DNA of 64,000 bases from Albimonas donghaensis (lineage in GTDB: Bacteria > Pseudomonadota > Alphaproteobacteria > Rhodobacterales > Rhodobacteraceae), in assembly GCF_900106695.1 (NCBI RefSeq), contig NZ_FNMZ01000012.1, forward strand, positions 1 to 64,000. The letters run 5' to 3'. The notes beneath the pieces are model-generated. The model was not told where the DNA came from. It was given only the letters and a program-made list of their open reading frames with translations, and made no database searches. The first letter of the stretch is position 1. Each line of letters starts with the position of its first letter. Below, one piece after another: positions 51,366 through 60,925 of this stretch. The translations under genes were made by a program, and so were the position numbers.

Positions 51366-53027
51366 ATGACCGCCCAAGCCAATACCGCCCCCGAAGCGCC
51401 CGCCGGCGCCAACCCCCCGACGGGCGGCGAGATCGCCGTCGAGGCGCTGATCGCCAACGGCGTCGACACGCTGTTCGCGCTGCCGGGCGTGCAGCTCGAC
51501 CACCTGTTCAACGCGCTGCACGGCGCCCAGGACCGGCTGCGGGTGATCCATTCGCGCCATGAGCAGGGGGTGGCCTATATGGCGCTGGGCTACGCGATGG
51601 CGTCCGGGAAGGTCGGCGCCTATGCGGTGGTGCCGGGGCCGGGCTTCCTGAACACCGGCGCGGCGCTGTCCACCGCCTACGCCACCCATGCGCCGGTGCT
51701 GGCCGTGGTCGGCCAGATCGTCACCGGCGCCATCGGCCAGGGCGGGGGCGAGCTGCACGAGCTTCCCGACCAGGGCGCCATCATCGCCGGGCTGACCCGC
51801 TGGAGCGGCGCCGCGATGGAGGCCGACGCCGTCGCCGGCGTCATGGACGGCGCCTTCGCGGCGCTGGCCTCGGGCAAGGCCCCCGCGGGGGTGGAACTTC
51901 CGGCCAACGTGCTGAAGAACCGCGCCTCCGAAGGGGTGGAGATCGCCGCCGCCGTCGCCCCCGCCCCCAGCGCCGGAGAGCCGGAGCTGATCGCCCGCGC
52001 AGCCAGGATGCTGGCCGGCGCCAAGGCCCCGCTGATCTGGATCGGCTCGGGCGCGCTCGACTGCCGCGAGCAGCTCGTGGCGCTGTCGCGCCGGCTGGGC
52101 GCGCCGGTCGCCTGCCACCTGCAGGGCCGCGGCGTGATGCGCTCCGACGACCCCTGGGGGGTCGGCATGTGGGAGGGGCGCAAGCTCTGGGCCGACGCGG
52201 ACGTGATCCTCGCCGTCGGCACCCGCCTGCATTCCATGCGCAAGCGCTGGGGCGTGGAGGGGCGCGAGATCATCCGCATCGACCATGACCCCGCCCAGTT
52301 CGCCCGCGGCGAGGCCCCGACGCTCGCCATCGAGGCCGAGGCCGGCGCCGCCCTGACCGCGCTGGTCGCCGCGGTGCAGGCCGAACCCGCGCCCGAGGGC
52401 GTCGAGGCCCGCCAGGCCCATGTGGCCGAGCTCAAGACCGCCAAGGCCATGGAGTTCGAGGAGAAGCTCGCCCCCCAGATGGCTTACCTGCGCGCCATCC
52501 GCGCGGCGCTGCCCGAGGACGCGGCGGTGGTCTGCGACTACACCCAGATCGGCTACGCCGCGACCGGGGCCTTGCCCGTGGACCTGCCCCGCCGGCTGAT
52601 CACGCCGGGCTACCAGGGCACGCTGGGCTTCGGCTACGCGACCACGCTGGGCGTGAAGGTGGCGCTGCCGGACACGCCGGTGGTGGGGCTCTGCGGGGAC
52701 GGCGGGTTCCTGTTCACCGGCAACGAGATCGCCACGGCGGTCCAGTTCGGGATCAACGCGGTGGGCGTGGTCTTCGCCGACGGGGCCTATGGCAACGTGC
52801 GCCGGATGCAGGCCAACCTGCATGGCGGCAAGATGATCTCGACCGAGCTGCGCAACCCCGATTTCGTCGCCTATGCCGAGAGCTTCGGCGCCGAGGCCCG
52901 CCGGGTCGACAGCCCCGAGGGGCTGGAGGAAGCCCTGCGCTGGGCCATCACCCGCCCCGGCCCGACGATCATCGAGGTCACCATGCCGGTGCTGCCCGAC
53001 CCCTGGGCGCTGCTCGAACCGGCCTGA
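51366..53027 (+). CDS. Thiamine-diphosphate enzyme, acetolactate synthase-like
   Basis: A 553-residue ThDP enzyme with three domains. The N-terminal PYR domain (~20-190) has the activating glutamate in HSRHEQGVAYMALGYA. A central domain follows (~200-340). The C-terminal PP domain (~370-540) has the GDG ... N ThDP motif in GLCGDGGFLFTGNEIATAV with FADGAYGN. It lacks a regulatory-subunit gene nearby, so biosynthetic acetolactate synthase is less likely than a decarboxylase or carboligase for catabolism (benzoylformate/oxalyl/indolepyruvate-like enzymes share the fold). A clean terminator follows. ATG at 51366. Confidence 0.88.
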   Translation: MTAQANTAPEAPAGANPPTGGEIAVEALIANGVDTLFALPGVQLDHLFNALHGAQDRLRVIHSRHEQGVAYMALGYAMASGKVGAYAVVPGPGFLNTGAALSTAYATHAPVLAVVGQIVTGAIGQGGGELHELPDQGAIIAGLTRWSGAAMEADAVAGVMDGAFAALASGKAPAGVELPANVLKNRASEGVEIAAAVAPAPSAGEPELIARAARMLAGAKAPLIWIGSGALDCREQLVALSRRLGAPVACHLQGRGVMRSDDPWGVGMWEGRKLWADADVILAVGTRLHSMRKRWGVEGREIIRIDHDPAQFARGEAPTLAIEAEAGAALTALVAAVQAEPAPEGVEARQAHVAELKTAKAMEFEEKLAPQMAYLRAIRAALPEDAAVVCDYTQIGYAATGALPVDLPRRLITPGYQGTLGFGYATTLGVKVALPDTPVVGLCGDGGFLFTGNEIATAVQFGINAVGVVFADGAYGNVRRMQANLHGGKMISTELRNPDFVAYAESFGAEARRVDSPEGLEEALRWAITRPGPTIIEVTMPVLPDPWALLEPA

Positions 53028-53099
53028 GCCGGGCTGGCTAGGCCGGCCGGCTCCTTCGCGGGGCGGGGCCGGGCCGGTCCCCATGATCCATGATCCATG

Positions 53100-53130
53100 A
53101 AAGGGCGCGCCTCGTCGGGCGCGCCCTTTT
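53100..53130 (+). terminator. Intrinsic terminator of the ThDP-enzyme gene
   Basis: Perfect 12-base stem AAAGGGCGCGCC / GGCGCGCCCTTT with a six-base loop, followed by a T. It begins 73 bases after the stop. An ATGATCC repeat lies directly before it (53083-53100). Confidence 0.85.
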
Positions 53131-53316
53131 CGCCAGGCGCGCGGCGCAACCGATGCGGGCGATTGACAGGGGGGCGGTGCTCCGGGTTGATCGGGGCGCC
53201 CCTGCGGCGCCCTTCCGGCGCCGCGCCCCGGACGGAGCCCGCGCCATGCCCCGACGCCTTTCCCCCGGCCCGCCGTCGCGACCTTCGCCGCCGGGCCGCG
53301 ACCGCCGGGCGCGGGC

Positions 53317-54510
53317 GTGAGCGGCGCGCGCCCGCCTCGGGCGCCGGCCTGGCTGGCGTTGCTGGGGCTGACGCTGGGGGTCTGCGTGACCAACGGGTTC
53401 GCCCGCTTCGCCTACGGGCTGATCCTGCCCGCCATGCGCGAGGACCTGGGCTGGACCTATGCCGAGGCCGGCTGGCTCAACGCCGCCAACGCCTTCGGCT
53501 ATGTCTTCGGCGCGCTGGTCACGCTGGCCCTGTCGCAGCGGGTCCCGGCCTCGCGCCTGTTCAGCGTCGGCATGGCGGGCTGCGCGGGCTTCCTGCTCGC
53601 CACCGGGCTGACCGAGGACTTCGCCGCCCAGACCGCCTGGCGCGTGCTGACCGGGGTGTTCGGCGCCGCGGCCTTCGTGGCGGGCGGGGCGCTTTCGGCC
53701 GCCATGCATCGCGACGACCCGCGGCGCAACGCCATGGCCATCGCGCTTTATTTCGGGCTCGGCGGTGGGTTGGGCATGGTGCTGAGCGGCGCGGTCCTGC
53801 CGTTCCTGTTCGCGCGGCTCGGCCCCGGCGCCTGGCCCATGGCCTGGCTGCTGCTGGGGGGCGCGAGCCTGGCGTTCCTGCCGCTGTGCATCTGGGCGTC
53901 CGAGAGCCTGCGCCCGCCCCGCGCCGCCCCCGGCGCCCCGCGGGCGGCGCGCGCCCGGCTGCCGATCCGCGCCATGGCGGCGGCGATCGCGGGCTATGGC
54001 TGCTTCGGACTGGGATACATCGTCTACGTCACCTTCATCGTCGCCCTGATCGCCTCACGCGATGGCGGCCCGGGGCTGGTCGCCGCCACCTGGGGGATGA
54101 TCGGGGTGGGCATCGCCGTCTCGCCCTTCGCCTGGCGCGGGATCTTCGCGCGCCACGCCTCGGGGCGGCCGCTGGCGATGGTGCTGGGGGTGATGACGCT
54201 GGGAACGGCGCTGCCGGTGCTGACCGGCTCGCTCGCCGGGCTCATGGTTTCGGCGCTGCTGTTCGGGCTGACGGTGTTCATGGCGCCGGGGGCGGTGACC
54301 TCGTTCAGCCGCCGCAACCTGCCCGAGCCCGCCTGGACCGCGGGGGTGAGCCTGTTCACCCTGGTCTTCGCCATCGGCCAGACCATCGGTCCGGTGGCTG
54401 CGGGGGCGCTGGGCGACGCGTTCGGGGATATCGGGCCGGGCATCGCCTCGGCCGGCGCGATCCTGGCGCTGGGGGCCGGGGTGTCGCTGCTGCAAAAGCC
54501 GCTGTCATAG
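53317..54510 (+). CDS. MFS transporter, YbfB/YjiJ type
   Basis: A 397-residue major-facilitator protein with about twelve hydrophobic segments. Early motif GVCVTNGFARFAYGLILPAM (family opening G-x-R-F-x-Y) and ALGAFGYVFGAL-like helix-2 region are visible. Later FAIGQTIGPVAAGALGDAF is the usual twelfth-helix signature of the YbfB family. The substrate is unknown. GTG start, 290 bases after the ThDP gene, with the terminator in between. It is convergent with the unknown single-domain gene, with a large hairpin between. Confidence 0.88.
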   Translation: MSGARPPRAPAWLALLGLTLGVCVTNGFARFAYGLILPAMREDLGWTYAEAGWLNAANAFGYVFGALVTLALSQRVPASRLFSVGMAGCAGFLLATGLTEDFAAQTAWRVLTGVFGAAAFVAGGALSAAMHRDDPRRNAMAIALYFGLGGGLGMVLSGAVLPFLFARLGPGAWPMAWLLLGGASLAFLPLCIWASESLRPPRAAPGAPRAARARLPIRAMAAAIAGYGCFGLGYIVYVTFIVALIASRDGGPGLVAATWGMIGVGIAVSPFAWRGIFARHASGRPLAMVLGVMTLGTALPVLTGSLAGLMVSALLFGLTVFMAPGAVTSFSRRNLPEPAWTAGVSLFTLVFAIGQTIGPVAAGALGDAFGDIGPGIASAGAILALGAGVSLLQKPLS

Positions 54511-54522
54511 CCGGCGAGGGAG

Positions 54523-54576
54523 GGGCGGCGAGGGGGGGAGGCGGGTTGAAACCCGCCCTGCGTCCCCTCGCCGCCC
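54523..54576. terminator. Nested cruciform between convergent genes
   Basis: Outer arms GGGCGGCGAGGGG (54523-54535) and CCCCTCGCCGCCC (54564-54576). Inner arms GGCGGGTT (54540-54547) and AACCCGCC (54550-54557). Both are perfect. It lies just after the MFS gene and just before the end of the unknown-protein gene. Confidence 0.65.
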
Positions 54577-54582
54577 GCGCGA

Positions 54583-55056
54583 TCAGGCCGTGCCGGGCTC
54601 GGTGATCTGGTGGTCGTACTGGTCGCCCCGGGTCACGAAGGGCACCACGCGGATCGAGTCGCCGTCCACCGTGAAGCCGCGCACGCCGGCATAGGAGATG
54701 CCGTTGTCCTCCAGCAGCGCCTGGGCCTCCGCCTCCAGCCCCGCGGGGACGTAGACGAAGAAGTGGCGGACCTTGGTGGGCGTGTTGTCGTCGGTGGCCA
54801 GCGAGCAGGCCTTCAGCCAGGGCACGCGGGCGGGATCGACGGTCATCTCGACCTCCCCGATCTCGCGCACTTCGTCGGAGGGGGAGACGATGATGATGTC
54901 GGGGTAATAGGTCCCCTCCGGCCCCTCGATGGCGCGCACCGGGGTCTCGGCGTTGCACTTGGCGACATAGCCCTCGGGCCAGTCCTGCTGACCGGGGAAG
55001 GGGTAGCGGGTCAGCGAGATGTATTTGGCGACCGTGTCGTGGATGGCCTGGGTCAT
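54583..55056 (-). CDS. Unrecognised single-domain protein, relative of the tandem protein at 39604
   Basis: A 157-residue cytoplasmic protein with the same domain as each half of the protein at 39604-40596. It has RYPFPGQ at 17-23, YYPDIIIVS at 50-58 and EIGEVEM at 65-71. A tryptophan helix, VRHFFVYVPAGLEAEAQALL and SYAGVRGFTVDGD follow. D53, E68 and E70 repeat the D-x14-E-x-E spacing exactly, so the site is complete here. I know no function. A PD-(D/E)XK-like fold is a guess from the motif. Its ATG overlaps the stop of an EamA transporter gene, so the two are made together. AAGGAG lies eight bases upstream. Confidence 0.75.
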   Translation of the reverse strand: MTQAIHDTVAKYISLTRYPFPGQQDWPEGYVAKCNAETPVRAIEGPEGTYYPDIIIVSPSDEVREIGEVEMTVDPARVPWLKACSLATDDNTPTKVRHFFVYVPAGLEAEAQALLEDNGISYAGVRGFTVDGDSIRVVPFVTRGDQYDHQITEPGTA

Positions 55057-56060
55057 TGGGGATCTCCTTGTCGGTGGGGTTTGGTTTCTGGGTTGAGGGA
55101 GGCGTCCGCCTCCGCCTCCGCCTCGGCGGCCAGCGCCACGGCGGGGGCGAAGGGGCCGAGCGGGAGAGGAGGCGCCGCGCGGGCGCGCAGCCGCTCCAGC
55201 CCCACCACCGCGACGCCGGAGACGAGCACCAGCCCGGCGCCTCCCCAGACGGCGGCGGTGGGGATTTCGTCGAACATCAGCCAGCCGAGGCCGAAGCCCG
55301 AGACCAGCGCGCCGTATTCCAGCGCGGCCAGGGTGGAGGCCGGGATGCGCCGCGCCGCCTCGTAGATGGCGAATTGCCCGGCGCCGCCGAGCACGCCGGC
55401 CGCCGCGATGCCGAGCGTCTGCGAAAGATCCGCCTGCCAGCCCCAGACCAGCGCGCAGGCCCCGGTGGCGAGCACGAAGACCACGTTGGCCGCCACCACC
55501 TGCGCCAGCGCCCCTTCCTCCCCGGAAAAGGCGCGCAGCATCAGCATGGTTCCGGCCCAGAGCGCGGCGGCGAGCAGGGCGAAGGCGGAGGCGGAGGACA
55601 TTTCGAACGCCGCCGCCCCGCTGGCCAGCGCCACGCCGCCGAAGCCCGCGGCGATGGCGGCCCATTGGCCGAGGCTGACCCGCTCGCCCAGGAACGGCCC
55701 GGCCATCAGCGCCACCAGGATCGGCGAGAAGAAATAGAGCGTGATCGCCTGCGCCAGCGGGATGTCGCGCAGGGCGAGGTAGAAGCAGCCCCAGGCCGCG
55801 AGGTTCATCAGCGCGCGCAGCACGATCCAGCGCAGGTTGCGGGCGCGCCGGGCGCGGCGGATCACCGGGCCGCGGCCGATGGCGACCGCGATGGCCAGCA
55901 CCGTCAGGCTGCGCACCAGCAGCACCTGCCAGACCGGAAGGTCCTGCACATAGCCCTTGGAAAACGCGTCCTGCAGCGGCAGCAGCACATTGGCCGCGAA
56001 GATCAGCCCCACCGCGATCCAGAACGAGGCCGCGAGCGTGGCGGCGCCGGTCACGTTCAT
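55053..56060 (-). CDS. EamA/DMT-family transporter
   Basis: A 335-residue inner-membrane protein with ten hydrophobic segments in two EamA repeats (residues ~10-140 and ~150-290). The first has NVLLPLQDAFSKGYV and NLAAWGCFYLALRDIPLAQA; the second has ALEYGALVSGFGLGWLMFDE and GAGLVLVSGVAVVG. Such proteins export amino acids, nucleobases or other small metabolites. The Ala/Glu/Pro-rich ~40-residue tail is not part of the fold. Its stop overlaps the start of the unknown single-domain gene. A long inverted repeat lies 70-115 bases upstream. Confidence 0.88.
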   Translation of the reverse strand: MNVTGAATLAASFWIAVGLIFAANVLLPLQDAFSKGYVQDLPVWQVLLVRSLTVLAIAVAIGRGPVIRRARRARNLRWIVLRALMNLAAWGCFYLALRDIPLAQAITLYFFSPILVALMAGPFLGERVSLGQWAAIAAGFGGVALASGAAAFEMSSASAFALLAAALWAGTMLMLRAFSGEEGALAQVVAANVVFVLATGACALVWGWQADLSQTLGIAAAGVLGGAGQFAIYEAARRIPASTLAALEYGALVSGFGLGWLMFDEIPTAAVWGGAGLVLVSGVAVVGLERLRARAAPPLPLGPFAPAVALAAEAEAEADASLNPETKPHRQGDPQ

Positions 56061-56130
56061 GCGTCGCGTCCGGGGGACGCGGCGCGCGCGGCGAAACGAA
56101 AGGCGGGGCGGAGGGGCAGGGGCGGGCTCC

Positions 56131-56174
56131 GAAACTTGGGGGCTGCTATTTTTTTGAAGCTAACTCCAAGTTTC
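56131..56174. promoter_or_regulatory. Nine-base inverted repeat in the EamA promoter region
   Basis: GAAACTTGG (56131-56139) and CCAAGTTTC (56166-56174) form perfect arms 26 bases apart around an AT-rich core. The right arm is part of CTCCAAGTTTCTG (56164-56176), similar to the elements at 39420 and 46733. A minus-strand TTGACC lies at 56188-56183. Confidence 0.5.
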
Positions 56175-56229
56175 TGACTCGGTCAACCGCGCTGCACCGC
56201 GGCAGGATATTCGCCCGCCACGGTTTTCG

Positions 56230-56244
56230 CCCCCCCCCCCCCCC
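56230..56244 (+). repeat. Homopolymer of 15 C
   Basis: An uninterrupted 15-base C run (G on the coding strand of the neighbouring genes), 170 bases upstream of the EamA start and just past the 3' end of the ABC-ATPase gene. Confidence 0.9.
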
Positions 56245-56265
56245 GCCTCGCCCGGCGGGCGGGGG

Positions 56266-57348
56266 TCAGGCGGGTTGCGGAAGCGGCGTCGCCTCCATCG
56301 CCTTGCCGTCGGCGCCGAACAGGCGCAGATCGGCGGGATCGACGGCGAGCCGGAACACCTCGCCGCGGCGGGCGGGCAGGGCGCCGGGGAGCTTGGCGAT
56401 CAGCGGGGTCTCCGCGCCCTCGGGCTCGAAATAGACCAGCTGGGTCTCGCCCAGTTTCTCGACCAGCGTGGCGGGGCCCTCATTGAAGACGGGCTCCCCC
56501 GGCTCGGCCAGGCGCAGGGCCTCGGGGCGCACGCCCAGCCGCAGGCCCTCGCCCGAGGCGGCCAGCGGGACCGGCGCGCAGCCGGGGATCGTCAGCCCGT
56601 CCGGGCCGGGGCGGGCGGGCGCGAGATTCATGGCGGGCGAGCCGATGAACTGCGCGACGAAGGTGTTGGCGGGGCGGTCGTAAAGCTCCATCGGCGCGCC
56701 CACCTGCTCCACCCGCCCGTCGCGCAGCACCACGATGCGGTCGGCGAGCGTCATCGCCTCCACCTGGTCATGGGTGACGTAGATCATCGTGGTCTCGGCC
56801 ATGCGTTCATGCAGGGCGGCGATCTCGATCCGGGTCTGCACGCGCAGGGCTGCGTCGAGGTTCGACAGGGGCTCGTCGAACAGGAACACCCGCGGGTCGC
56901 GCACGATGGCCCGCCCGATCGCCACCCGCTGCCGCTGCCCGCCCGAAAGCTGACGGGGCAGGCGGTCCAGCAGCTCGGACAGCTGGAGCATCTCCGCGGC
57001 GGCCTCGACCTTTTCGCGCACGGTTTCGCGGGCGGTCTTCGCCAGTTTCAGCCCGAAGGCCATGTTCTCGTAGACCGACATATGCGGGTAGAGCGCGTAG
57101 GACTGGAACACCATGGCGATGCCGCGCTGGGCGGGGGTGAGGTCGTTGACCCGCGTCCCGTCGAAATTCAGGTCGCCGGCGGTGATCTCCTCCAGCCCGG
57201 CGATGACCCGCAGCAGGGTGGATTTCCCGCAGCCGGAGGGGCCGACGAAGACCACGAACTCGCCGGGCTCGATGGCGAGGTCGATGTCGCGCAGCGCCTC
57301 CACGGTCCCGTAGGACTTGGCGATCTTGTCGAGGGTCAGGCGGGTCAT
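56266..57348 (-). CDS. aglK: ABC transporter ATP-binding protein for alpha-glucosides
   Basis: A 360-residue MalK/UgpC-type ATPase: Walker A FVGPSGCGKSTLLRV, Q-loop VFQSYALYPHMSVYENMAFG, signature QLSGGQRQRVAIGRAIV, Walker B RVFLFDEPLSNLDA and switch histidine in YVTHDQVEAMTLADR. A C-terminal TOBE/MalK regulatory domain follows from about residue 245 (LRLGVRPEALRLAEPG). It energises the AglEFG importer. Its start overlaps the aglA stop (ATGA), and it is the last gene of the operon. The name rests on gene order plus family. Confidence 0.92.
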   Translation of the reverse strand: MTRLTLDKIAKSYGTVEALRDIDLAIEPGEFVVFVGPSGCGKSTLLRVIAGLEEITAGDLNFDGTRVNDLTPAQRGIAMVFQSYALYPHMSVYENMAFGLKLAKTARETVREKVEAAAEMLQLSELLDRLPRQLSGGQRQRVAIGRAIVRDPRVFLFDEPLSNLDAALRVQTRIEIAALHERMAETTMIYVTHDQVEAMTLADRIVVLRDGRVEQVGAPMELYDRPANTFVAQFIGSPAMNLAPARPGPDGLTIPGCAPVPLAASGEGLRLGVRPEALRLAEPGEPVFNEGPATLVEKLGETQLVYFEPEGAETPLIAKLPGALPARRGEVFRLAVDPADLRLFGADGKAMEATPLPQPA

Positions 57349-58999
57349 GCGGGGTCTCCGGTGGCGGGGGACATGCCGAACCAGGCGTCCCAGGGCCCGA
57401 GGCGCAGGGAGCCGTCGATCACTCGGCCGCCGAACAGGGGCGCGGGGCCGGGGATCTCCAGCGTCTCGGCCGCCCAGGGGGCGGGGCCGGCATGGGACGC
57501 GTCGGTGAGGTTGAAGGCGCAGAACACGGCGTCGCCGGTCGCAGGGTCGCGGCGGGCGAAAGCGAGCAGGTCGGGGCCGGCCTCCGCCATCTCCAGCGTC
57601 CCGCGGATCAGCGCGGGATGGGCGCGGCGGAAGGCGAGCAGCCTGCGATAGGCGTGCAGCGGCGAGGCCGGGTCGCCCTCCTGCCGGTCCACGGCCAGCG
57701 GGCGGTGAGCCTCGGGGGCGGGCAGCCACGGCGCGGCCTCCGAAAACCCGGCGTTGGGGGCGTCGGTCTCCCACGGCATCGGGGTGCGGGCCCCGTCGCG
57801 GCCGCGGAACTTGGGCCAGAGGCGCAGGCCGTAGGGGTCGCGGATGTCCTCGAAGGCGATGCGGGCCTCGGGCAGGGCCAGCTCCTCGCCCTGATAAAGG
57901 CAGACCGAGCCGCGCAGCGACAGCAGCAGCGCCGCCAGAACCGCGGCCCGGCCCGGCGCCTCCGCCCCCCAGCGGGTGACATGGCGCACGGTGTCGTGGT
58001 TGGAGAAGGCCCAGCAGGGCCACGAGGTCTCCGACACCGCCTCCACCCCCTCGATCACCTCCCGCGCGCGGGCGGGGGTTGGGGGATCGGGGGCGAGGAA
58101 GTCGAAATCGTAGCACATGTGCAGCTTGTCGCCGCCCGCGGTGTAGGCGGCCATGACCTCGCGCCCGCGCTGGCTTTCGCCCACTTCGCCCAGCAGGGCG
58201 CGGTCGCCGTGGCGGTCGCAGAGCGCGCGCAGCCGGCGCAGAAAGGCGAGGTTCTCGGGCTGGGTCTTGTCGTGGAGATGGTCCTGGAAGTTGTAGGGAT
58301 TCTCCATCGGCGCGGTGTTGGCGTTGCGCTGTTCGGGCGGCAGGGGCGGATTGTCGGTCAGCGCCGCGTCATGGAAATAGAAGTTCACGGTATCGAGCCG
58401 GAACCCGTCGACGCCGCGCTTCAGCCAGGCCTCCGCCACCGCCAGCAGGGCGTCCTGCACCTCCGGATTGTGGAAATTGAGGTCGGGTTGGGCGGCGAGG
58501 AAGTTGTGCAGGTAGTATTGCAGCCGCGTCGTGTCCCATTCCCAGGCCGGGCCGCCGAAGATCGACAGCCAGTTGTTGGGGGCGGTCCCGTCCGGCTTCG
58601 CCTCGGCCCAGACATACCAGTCGGCGCGGGGGCTTTCGCGGGCGCCGCGGCTCTCGACGAACCAGGGATGGGCGTCGGAGGTGTGCGACAGCACCAGGTC
58701 GATGACGATGCGCAGGCCGAGCCGGTGGGCGTCCGCGACCACGGCGTCGAAATCCGCCATCGTGCCGAACATCGGGTCCACGTCGCCATAGCCCGAGACG
58801 TCGTAGCCGAAATCCTTCATCGGAGAGCGGAAGAACGGCGTGATCCACACCGCGTCGGCCCCGAGATCGGCGATATGGGGCAGGCGCCGGCGCAACCCCT
58901 CTAGATCGCCGATCCCGTTGCCGTCCGAGTCCTGGAAGGACCGCAGATAGACCTGGTAGATCACCGCGCCGCGCCACCAGTCGGGGTCGTGGGAAACGT

Positions 59000-59003
<4 letters not shown>
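57345..59003 (-). CDS. aglA: Alpha-glucosidase, GH13
   Basis: A 552-residue glycoside hydrolase family 13 enzyme hydrolysing alpha-glucosides such as sucrose, maltose or trehalose analogues. Catalytic residues stand in GVDGFRLDTVNF (nucleophile Asp), RALLGEVGES (acid/base Glu) and WAFSNHDTVRH (transition-state Asp). Region I is VIDLVLSHTSDAHPWF. No signal peptide, so it works in the cytoplasm after uptake. The start at 59003 (MNVSHDPDWWRGAVIYQVY) matches the family and overlaps the aglG stop by ATGA. Confidence 0.95.
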
Positions 59004-59829
<826 letters not shown>

Positions 59830-59833
<4 letters not shown>

Positions 59834-60792
59834 CGCCCGCCCCCCGTCAGGTCGAGCCGGGCCGCCTTGATATAGCCGATGGTGATGAAGGCGATGACCA
59901 GGAACAGCAGGGTGGAGGCGGCGGAGCCGTAGGCGAACTTGTCGAACTGGAACAGGTTCTGCTGGGCGAAGACCGACATGGTGGTGGTCTGCTGGTTGTT
60001 GGGCGTCAGCACGTAGACGATGTCGAACACCCGCAGCGCGTCGAGCCCGCGGAAGATCGTCGCCACGATCAGCGCCGGCGCCACCAGCGGCAGGGTGATC
60101 TTCCAGAACACCCGCACCGGGTGAACGCCGTCGATGCGCGCGGCCTCGTAGATGTCGCGGGGGATCATCTGCAAGCCGGCGAGGATCAGCAGCGCCATGA
60201 AGGGCGTGGTCTTCCAGATATCGACGATCATCACCGCGATCAGCGCCGTGTCGCCCGACGCGATCCAGGCCACGGGGGCGGAGAGCAGACCCAGCCGCAT
60301 GCCCACGTCGTTGATGATCCCGAACTGGTCGTTGAGCATCCAGGCCCACATCTTGGCCGACACGATGGTGGGGATCGCCCATGGGATCAGCACCGCGGCG
60401 CGGACCCAGCCCCGGCCCGGGAAATCGGCGTTCAGCACCAGCGCGATGGCCATGCCCAGCACGGTCTCGACGCTGACGGTGACGAGCGCGAAGCGCAGCG
60501 TGTTGCCCACCGCGTTCCACCAGCCCGGATCGGCGAGCAGCCCGAAATACTCGCCGTCCCCGTCGCCGTAGTCGAACCATTCCAGGTAGTTGTTCAGCCC
60601 GATCCACTGCGCGCCCGCGAGGTCGCCCAGCGAGGCGTCGGTCAGGCTGAACCAGATGGTGCGCGCCAGCGGCCAGCCGGCGACGAAGGCCAGCACCGCC
60701 AGCATGGGCGCGAGGAACATGGCGGCCGAACGCAGGCGCTGGGCGCGCAGCGCGGAACGGGAGGCGGCCGGGGGCGCGGGGCGGGAGGTCAT
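59830..60792 (-). CDS. aglF: Alpha-glucoside ABC transporter permease
   Basis: A 320-residue MalF-type permease with six transmembrane helices. The cytoplasmic EAA loop is EAARIDGVHPVRVFWKITL. IVDIWKTTPFMALLILAGLQ and the early WFSLTDASLGDLAG are typical of the AglF/ThuF group. The end KAARLDLTGGGR is followed by the coupled aglG start. It lies 130 bases from aglE; that gap contains GGGGACC-type repeats and no clear hairpin-T pair. Confidence 0.92.
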
Positions 60793-60925
60793 GCGCGCGC
60801 CCTCCGTCGGGACGGACGGGCGCGCGACCCCCGCCCCGGCGCGAAAAACGCGCCGGAGCGGGGCGCCGGACGGGCGGCGGGCGGGACCATGGGGTCGGCC
60901 ATGGGGCGGGCCATGGGGACGGGTC

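Noticed and set aside
51366-53027. Biosynthetic acetolactate synthase (ilvB)
   Set aside because: No ilvN-type regulatory subunit follows and the gene lies in a catabolic neighbourhood; the fold is shared by many ThDP decarboxylases.
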